Assembly (NCBI GenBank): GCA_045595845.1
Contig: JAZOBF010000044.1
Span: forward strand, 1-18,336
DNA length: 18,336 nucleotides
Direction of reading: 5' to 3'
Source: RGIG3009 sp045595845
GTDB taxonomy: Bacteria > Bacillota > Clostridia > Oscillospirales > Acutalibacteraceae
In this document: one piece after another, positions 13,700 to 18,336 of the stretch
Layout: every line of letters starts with the position of its first letter
Numbering within the stretch: position 1 is the first letter of the stretch
Notes under the pieces: generated by a model
The model's database searches: none
What the model saw: the letters and a program-made list of their open reading frames with translations, nothing else
Told to the model about the DNA's origin: nothing
Position numbers and translations under genes: made by a program

Positions 13700-16498
13700 A
13701 TGCAACAGCAAGATTATAACCAAACACTGAATTTGCCGCAGACGGAATTTCCCATGCGTGCCGGCTTGCCGCAACGCGAGCCTGTTATGTTGGAACAATG
13801 GGACAAGGACGATCTTTACGGGAAAATCATGGAGAAGAACGAGGGAAAACCCCGTTACATTCTTCATGACGGTCCTCCGTATGCCAACGGCAATATCCAT
13901 ATCGGTACCGCACTCAACAAGATTATTAAAGACATGATTGTGCGCTATTACAATATGGCGGGCTATCAAGCACCTTTTGTGCCGGGTTACGATACCCATG
14001 GTCTGCCGATTGAATTGAAAGCGCGTGCCAAGGCGGGTGTCGAGAATGCATTGTCTATGGCACCTGTTGATTTACGCGGTATTTGCCGTGATTTTGCACT
14101 CGGTTATGTCAAAGATCAAACCAATCAGTTTAAGCGGCTGGGTGTCATCGGCGATTGGGAGAATCCGTATCTGACGCTTAAGCCGGAATTTGAGGCGCGT
14201 CAAATTGAAATATTCGGCGAAATGGCGATGAAAGGGTATATCTACAAAGGCCTAAAGCCTGTGTACTGGTGCCCTGAATGTCAGACCGCCTTGGCGGAAG
14301 CGGAGATTGAGTACGGTGAGGATCCGTGCTATTCCGTGTATGTGAAATTTGCCGTTAAGGACGATCGCGGCGTTTTATCCGCGGCGGGCGTGGATGTTGC
14401 CAAAACCTATTTTGTCATTTGGACTACCACGACTTGGACTTTGCCCGCAAACCTCGCCATCTGTCTCGGTCCCACCTTTACTTATCAAGTTGTCAAGTGC
14501 GGTGAGGAAAATTATATTCTTGCCGAGGGCTTGGTTGAGGAGACCATGAAAGCGGCTAACATCAGCGACTATGAGGTGCTCGCCTCCTTTACGGGCGCCG
14601 AGCTCGAACTGATGACCGCACAACATCCGTTTTTGGATCGCGAATCGCTCATCATTGTGGGCGATCATGTGACGCTCGAAAGCGGTACGGGTTGTGTGCA
14701 TACCGCACCCGGTCATGGCGTGGATGACTTTAACATCTGCAAAAACTATAAACAGATCGGTATCTGTGTGCCGGTGGACAGCGAAGGCCGTATGACCGAA
14801 GAAGCGGGTCCGATTTGTGCCGGCATGACCACCGACGACGCCAACAAGGCGATTGCCGTCCACATGGATAAGACGGGTTCGCTGCTTGCTATGAAGAAGA
14901 TCGTACACCAGTACCCGCATTGTTGGCGTTGTAAAAAGCCCGTATTATTCCGCGCAACCGATCAGTGGTTCTGCTCGGTGGAAAGCTTCAAAGACGAGGC
15001 GGTTCGTGCCATTCAAGAGGTGCGCTGGATGCCGTCTTGGGGTGAGGATCGCATTACCTCTATGGTGCGTGAGCGCAGTGACTGGTGCATTTCCCGTCAA
15101 CGGTTGTGGGGGGTGCCGATTCCCATCTTCTATTGCGAGGATTGCGGTAAGCCCGTTATCGATGCGGACTTTATCAAAGCTGTGTCCGAATTGTTCCGTA
15201 AAGAGGGTTCGGACGGTTGGTATACGCATGAAGCAGACGATATTCTGCCTGCGGGTGCCACTTGCCCGCATTGCGGCGGTAAGCATTTCCGCAAAGAAAG
15301 CGACATCATGGATGTGTGGTTCGATTCCGGTTCGACGCACGCCGCCGTCATGGAAGAGCGCGACGAACTCGGTTGGCCAGCCGACCTGTATATGGAGGGC
15401 GCCGACCAGTATCGCGGATGGTTCCAGTCGTCGTTACTTACCTCGGTTGCCTGTACAGGCAAAGCTCCCTACAAGGCCGTCTTAACGCACGGCTGGGTGG
15501 TGGATGGCGAGGGGAAAGCGATGCACAAATCGCTTGGCAACGCCATCTCTCCCGACGAGGTGATTAAGGACTACGGCGCGGAGATTCTGCGTTTGTGGGT
15601 GGCATCGCTCGACTATCGTGTGGATGTTCGCCTTTCCAAAGATATTCTCAAACAGTTGTCTGAGGCCTATCGAAAAGTGCGTAATACCGCACGGTATATT
15701 CTCGGCAACATTTACGACTTTGATCCGAACAAGGATAGCGTGTCGGATGACAAATTGCACGATATTGACCGGTGGGCTTTGTTGCGGCTCAATCAGGTCA
15801 TTGCGCAGGTGCGTGCTGCGTATGACGAGTTTGAATTCCACGATGCGTTCCACGCCATTCATCATTTCTGTGTGGTCGACTTGTCAAACTTCTATCTGGA
15901 TGTCCTCAAAGATCGCTTGTATGTGGAAGCGGCAGACAGTGACGCTCGCCGTGCGGCGCAGACGGCCATGTATCGTATCCTCAATGCGCTGACACGGTTG
16001 CTTGCACCGATTTTGGCGTTTACTTCGGAGGAAATCTGGTCCTTTATGCCGCACGCCGAACAGGATGATGCGCGTTCGGTCATGCTCAATGACATGCCCA
16101 ACGCCGAAACGGTTGACACCGATACGGCGTTTGAGGAGAAATGGGACCGTATCCATGCATTGCGTGACGATGTGCAAAAGGCGTTGGAGGCCGCCCGTAC
16201 TGCTAAAGTAATCGGCGGTGCGCTGGATGCCAAAGTCACCTTGTTCTGCACACCCGAACTGTTACCGTTTGTCAAGGAAAACGAGGCATTGCTTAAGACC
16301 GTTTTGATTGTTTCTCAGTTGGAAATTCAAGCAGACGGCAAGGGTGACTTCGCGGGCGATACAGATGGTCTTTCGGTGTCGGTGGCACACGCTCAAGGCG
16401 AAAAATGCTGCCGCTGCTGGGCATATAGCGATACCGTTAAAACCGAGGGCGAAGCTGCCGGCTTGTGTGCCCGTTGTGCGGCAATACTCAACAAGTAA
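13700..16498 (+). CDS. ileS: Isoleucyl-tRNA synthetase
   Basis: A class I synthetase charging tRNA-Ile, with an editing domain against valine. The 932 residues are normal for the zinc-containing bacterial type. The HIGH motif is HIGT at 67-70 (PYANGNIHIGTALNK). The editing domain lies about 200-400 (FVIWTTTTWTLPANLAI, GTGCVHTAPGHGVDDF). The KMSKS motif appears as AMHKS (607-611) in GEGKAMHKSLGN. The C-terminal zinc finger uses Cys near 903-906 and C923/C926 (KCCRCW...LCARC). AAAAGGAG (13683-13690) sets the ATG. B. subtilis ileS has a T-box leader, but here only 27 bases separate it from divIVA, so no T-box can act directly on it. Confidence 0.97.
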   Translation: MQQQDYNQTLNLPQTEFPMRAGLPQREPVMLEQWDKDDLYGKIMEKNEGKPRYILHDGPPYANGNIHIGTALNKIIKDMIVRYYNMAGYQAPFVPGYDTHGLPIELKARAKAGVENALSMAPVDLRGICRDFALGYVKDQTNQFKRLGVIGDWENPYLTLKPEFEARQIEIFGEMAMKGYIYKGLKPVYWCPECQTALAEAEIEYGEDPCYSVYVKFAVKDDRGVLSAAGVDVAKTYFVIWTTTTWTLPANLAICLGPTFTYQVVKCGEENYILAEGLVEETMKAANISDYEVLASFTGAELELMTAQHPFLDRESLIIVGDHVTLESGTGCVHTAPGHGVDDFNICKNYKQIGICVPVDSEGRMTEEAGPICAGMTTDDANKAIAVHMDKTGSLLAMKKIVHQYPHCWRCKKPVLFRATDQWFCSVESFKDEAVRAIQEVRWMPSWGEDRITSMVRERSDWCISRQRLWGVPIPIFYCEDCGKPVIDADFIKAVSELFRKEGSDGWYTHEADDILPAGATCPHCGGKHFRKESDIMDVWFDSGSTHAAVMEERDELGWPADLYMEGADQYRGWFQSSLLTSVACTGKAPYKAVLTHGWVVDGEGKAMHKSLGNAISPDEVIKDYGAEILRLWVASLDYRVDVRLSKDILKQLSEAYRKVRNTARYILGNIYDFDPNKDSVSDDKLHDIDRWALLRLNQVIAQVRAAYDEFEFHDAFHAIHHFCVVDLSNFYLDVLKDRLYVEAADSDARRAAQTAMYRILNALTRLLAPILAFTSEEIWSFMPHAEQDDARSVMLNDMPNAETVDTDTAFEEKWDRIHALRDDVQKALEAARTAKVIGGALDAKVTLFCTPELLPFVKENEALLKTVLIVSQLEIQADGKGDFAGDTDGLSVSVAHAQGEKCCRCWAYSDTVKTEGEAAGLCARCAAILNK

Positions 16499-16499
16499 C

Positions 16500-16533
16500 A
16501 GCCAAATGTGCCGCAAGGCGGCAAGAGGCTTTT
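16500..16533 (+). other. Hairpin between ileS and lspA
   Basis: TGCCGC-AAG-GCGGCA (16509-16523) forms a 6-bp stem. Outer AGCC (16500-16503) and GGCT (16527-16530) extend it across a small internal loop, and TTT follows. It could be a weak attenuating terminator or a processing/stability element in the longest gap (49 bases) of the block. The AAAGGGGG ribosome binding site of lspA starts just after it. Confidence 0.45.
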
Positions 16534-16547
16534 AAAGGGGGAACGGT

Positions 16548-17069
16548 ATGTTCCAATTTACGGTACTGGCTATCGCCGCCGCATTGGTGAGTTTGGATCA
16601 ACTGACCAAGTGGTTAGCGGTAATCACTTTGAAAAATGCCGACGCCATCATACTTATTCCACGCGTGTTGGGATTCAGTTATGTGGAAAATCGCGGTGCC
16701 GCATTTGGCATTTTACAAGGACAGCGTGTCTTGTTTTTGGTGCTCACCGGATTGGTGATGGCGGTATTGTTAGCGTTGCTGTTGTTCGGACGATTTCGGA
16801 AGTATTGGTTATTTAACATCAGCGCTACGCTCATCCTCGCGGGCGGCATCGGGAATTTTATTGACCGCTTAATCCATGCGTATGTGGTGGATTTTATCGA
16901 AGTGTTGTTCTTTGAATTCCCGGTATTCAATGTGGCGGATTGCTATGTTGTTGTCGGTTCAATTTTACTGCTCGTATTTTTCTTCTTTATATATGACGAT
17001 AAAAAGCCCCCTGTCATAGGCAAGACGGAGGAGCCCCATGAAGACGATTCAACTAATCATACCAATTGA
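16548..17069 (+). CDS. lspA: Lipoprotein signal peptidase (signal peptidase II)
   Basis: An integral-membrane aspartyl protease that cuts the signal peptide from prolipoproteins after lipidation. The 173 residues hold four hydrophobic segments (about 2-18, 55-80, 86-104, 132-150). Catalytic Asp are D106 in GGIGNFIDRL and D131 in FNVADCYV. SLDQLTKW (15-22) and SYVENRGAAFGIL are further family motifs. AAAGGGGG lies upstream of the ATG. A polar tail (YDDKKPPVIGKTEEPHEDDST) ends the protein and overlaps the rluD start by 32 bases, so the next gene's ribosome binding site lies in lspA. lspA followed by an RluD-type synthase is also the B. subtilis order (lspA-ylyB). Confidence 0.96.
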   Translation: MFQFTVLAIAAALVSLDQLTKWLAVITLKNADAIILIPRVLGFSYVENRGAAFGILQGQRVLFLVLTGLVMAVLLALLLFGRFRKYWLFNISATLILAGGIGNFIDRLIHAYVVDFIEVLFFEFPVFNVADCYVVVGSILLLVFFFFIYDDKKPPVIGKTEEPHEDDSTNHTN

Positions 17070-17955
17070 ACACAGCGGGGACAGAATCGACATGGTTCTG
17101 TCCCGCTCGCTTACTATTACACGCTCGGCGGCGCAACATCTGTTGGAGCAGGGGCGCGTGACCGACGCCGACGGCCAAACGCTGGGCAAAAGCCTACGAT
17201 TGGCGGGCGGGGAGTGTGTGACGGTTGACCTGCCCGATCCCGAACCGTGTGAAGCGGTAGCGCAGGACATTCCGCTCGACATTGTGTATGAGGACAATGA
17301 CTTGCTGGTGGTAAACAAGCCCAAAGGTATGGTCGTGCATCCCGCGGCGGGCAATCCGGAGGGGACATTGGTCAACGCGCTGTTGCATCATTGTCCCGAC
17401 AGTTTGTCGGGAATTAACGGTGTTATGCGGCCGGGCATCGTGCATCGTATTGATAAGGATACAAGCGGTTTACTGATTGTGGCAAAGAATGACAGAGCAC
17501 ATCAGGGACTTGCGGAACAGATAAAAGTGCACAGTTTTACCCGCGTGTATGAAGCGGTGATCGTCGGTCATCTGCGTGATGCAAACGGGACGGTTGAGGC
17601 ACCCATCGGACGCCATCCCATCAACCGTAAAAAAATGGCCGTTACCGACCGTAATTCCAAACCGGCGGTAACGCATTACGAAGTGCTTGAGGAATTTGTT
17701 GGGTATTCACATGTGAGGTTACGCTTGGAAACCGGCAGAACGCATCAAATTCGTGTACACATGGCGTACCTTGGTCATCCGGTCGCGGGTGATACCGTAT
17801 ACGGCGGTGCCAAACAACCTGCGGGACTGCACGGGCAGTGTTTACACGCGAAAATGATTGGATTTATACATCCGATCACGGGCGACTATTTGCAATTTGA
17901 AAGTGAATTGCCCCCCTATTTTGATGAATTTTTGCGCAAGATTCGCGCAAGATAA
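17038..17955 (+). CDS. rluD: RluD/YlyB-type 23S rRNA pseudouridine synthase
   Basis: Converts specific uridines of 23S rRNA to pseudouridine; RluD acts on helix 69. It has 305 residues. An N-terminal S4 domain covers about 13-70 (RIDMVLSRSLTITRSAAQHLLEQGRV). The catalytic domain has VNKPKGMVVHPAAGNPEGTL and the signature HRIDKDTSGLLIVAK with catalytic D139, then the GRTHQIRVHMAYLGHPVAGD motif. GGAGGAG lies upstream of the ATG at 17038. By position it is the counterpart of B. subtilis ylyB. Specificity (RluD versus RluC-type sites) cannot be settled from sequence alone, so the symbol is by family. It is the last protein gene of the block. Confidence 0.93.
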   Translation: MKTIQLIIPIEHSGDRIDMVLSRSLTITRSAAQHLLEQGRVTDADGQTLGKSLRLAGGECVTVDLPDPEPCEAVAQDIPLDIVYEDNDLLVVNKPKGMVVHPAAGNPEGTLVNALLHHCPDSLSGINGVMRPGIVHRIDKDTSGLLIVAKNDRAHQGLAEQIKVHSFTRVYEAVIVGHLRDANGTVEAPIGRHPINRKKMAVTDRNSKPAVTHYEVLEEFVGYSHVRLRLETGRTHQIRVHMAYLGHPVAGDTVYGGAKQPAGLHGQCLHAKMIGFIHPITGDYLQFESELPPYFDEFLRKIRAR

Positions 17956-17966
17956 CCACACCCTTT

Positions 17967-18006
17967 GAATTGTCGGGAAAAGAATGAAAGTTTTTCTTGA
18001 CAATTC
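17967..18006. promoter_or_regulatory. Long dyad over the tRNA-Lys -35 box
   Basis: Bases 17967-17981 can pair with 17992-18006 as one 15-bp stem with two G-T wobbles and a 10-base loop. The outer arms GAATTGTC / GACAATTC are perfect. The descending arm contains the TTGACA box. It lacks a T-run after the stem, so it is not a standard terminator for rluD. It may instead be a 3' end structure, an operator-like dyad or both. Confidence 0.6.
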
Positions 18007-18025
18007 GGGACGAGTTATATATAAT
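17997..18025 (+). promoter_or_regulatory. Consensus sigma-A promoter of tRNA-Lys
   Basis: TTGACA (17997-18002), a 17-base spacer and TATAAT (18020-18025), an exact match to consensus boxes and optimal spacing. The predicted start is about 18032, a few bases before the mature tRNA 5' end. The bases after the -10 box (GGCATAGC) give a GC-rich stretch typical of some stable-RNA promoters. Confidence 0.92.
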
Positions 18026-18035
18026 GGCATAGCAC

Positions 18036-18111
18036 GATTCATTAGCTCAGTCGGTAGAGCACCTGACTTTTAATCAGGGTGTCCGGGGTTCGAGTCCCCG
18101 ATGGATCACCA
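18036..18111 (+). tRNA. tRNA-Lys (anticodon UUU), CCA encoded
   Basis: The complete cloverleaf is visible. Acceptor arm GATTCAT (18036-18042) pairs with ATGGATC (18101-18107), with one G-T. The D arm is GCTC...GAGC and the anticodon stem is CCTGA/TCAGG (18062-18066/18074-18078). Loop CTTTTAA has anticodon TTT at 18069-18071. The T arm is CGGGG-TTCGAGT-CCCCG. Discriminator A (18108) is followed by encoded CCA. It has its own promoter and a terminator starting at the last base. Confidence 0.97.
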
Positions 18112-18148
18112 AAAATGAGCGATGCGCTTTTGCGTATCGCTCATTTTT
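18111..18148 (+). terminator. Strong terminator after tRNA-Lys
   Basis: A 17-bp stem with one G-T wobble runs from AAAAATGAGCGATGCGC (18111-18127) to GCGTATCGCTCATTTTT (18132-18148), with loop TTTT. The descending arm ends in five Ts. The first base of the stem is the final A of the encoded CCA. Confidence 0.93.
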
Positions 18149-18179
18149 CATGTTCAGCGGGGCCGGGGCGTGGACTTGG

Positions 18180-18336
18180 AAAAGTCAGGTGCGATACCGA
18201 CTTCGGTGGGCGCGTTTGCGAGCGCTCGCGGTGCGAGATGCAGCGAGCAAAAAGCGAGTGCCGCGGTCGAAATTTGTAGCCGACAGGCGAAACAAATTTC
18301 GGGAACCGCAAACGGAAACCTGACTTTTAATCAGGG
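18180..18336. repeat. Structured tail with direct and inverted tRNA-Lys fragments
   Basis: No gene is seen from 18149 to the window end. Inverted repeats fill the stretch. AAAAGTCAGGT (18180-18190) pairs with ACCTGACTTTT (18318-18328). GCGGTCGAAATTTGT (18263-18277) pairs with ACAAATTTCG plus ACCGC (18292-18301 and 18305-18309), interrupted by a 3-base bulge. GCGAGCGCTCGC (18218-18229) is a perfect palindrome. Four GCGAG pentamers occur at 18218-18256. The last 19 bases (18318-18336) copy tRNA-Lys 18061-18079 exactly, and 18180-18192 is the reverse complement of tRNA bases 18059-18071. It could be an attachment-site or small mobile-element remnant, or a structured RNA. The right end is cut by the window. 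Confidence 0.6.

Noticed and set aside
17967..18006. Standard rho-independent terminator of rluD
   Set aside because: The stem is followed by GGGACGAG and not a T-run, so it is listed as a dyad of unknown role.
18079..18279. 66-codon frame over tRNA-Lys 3' half, terminator and tail
   Set aside because: It starts inside the tRNA, crosses a strong terminator, and has the skewed composition of translated repeats.
18318..18336. Second tRNA-Lys gene starting at the window end
   Set aside because: Bases before the anticodon arm do not form a D arm or acceptor strand, so this is only a fragment within the window.

Overview
The window looks like chromosomal DNA of a Gram-positive Firmicute, most likely an uncultured member of class Clostridia (Oscillospirales-like). 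This rests on the DivIVA/SepF/YlmH division cluster, the YmcA/YlbF-family gene between miaB and mutS, strong AGGAGG-type ribosome binding sites, sigma-A-type promoters and roughly balanced GC. The genus cannot be fixed from sequence alone. The left edge lies inside a 5S rRNA gene. The right edge lies inside a partial second copy of a tRNA-Lys anticodon arm. Both ends therefore sit in repeated sequence, as a contig bounded by repeats would.

Layout: (1) 1-304 holds the 3' end of 5S rRNA, its terminator, a short tandem repeat and three compact hairpins of the intergenic-repeat kind. (2) 305-951 is a small, AT-richer divergent pair: an unrecognised 118-residue protein on the minus strand and a 68-residue XRE-type repressor on the plus strand. 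They share an intergenic region with two near-identical 17-bp dyads placed over the minus-strand promoter. (3) murC (minus) converges on the XRE gene at a bidirectional terminator and is divergent from the next block. (4) From a promoter at 2443-2471, thirteen plus-strand genes run to 17955 with gaps of at most 49 bases and several overlaps: miaB, ymcA/ylbF-like, mutS, mutL, miaA, a HlyD-like membrane adaptor, yggS, sepF, ylmH, divIVA, ileS, lspA, rluD. (5) tRNA-Lys(UUU) follows with its own consensus promoter and a strong terminator, then a GC-rich structured tail.

The long block joins functions that are separate clusters in Bacillus subtilis: the miaB-ymcA-mutS-mutL group (tRNA A37 thiomethylation, mRNA maturation factor, mismatch repair), the ylmE-sepF-ylmH-divIVA-ileS group (PLP homeostasis, Z-ring anchoring, ribosome-associated S4 protein, pole/septum scaffold, Ile-tRNA synthesis) and lspA-ylyB (lipoprotein signal peptidase, 23S pseudouridine synthase). 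MiaA and MiaB act in sequence on the same tRNA base. MutS and MutL act together. SepF and DivIVA are both septal proteins. The cotE, hfq and ylmG genes often found at these junctions are absent, and ileS has no room for a T-box leader.

Most of the window is conserved housekeeping sequence. The parts not explained by known genes are the divergent XRE/unknown-protein module with its two operators, and the tail after tRNA-Lys, which carries one direct and one inverted copy of part of the tRNA anticodon arm inside a larger set of inverted repeats.
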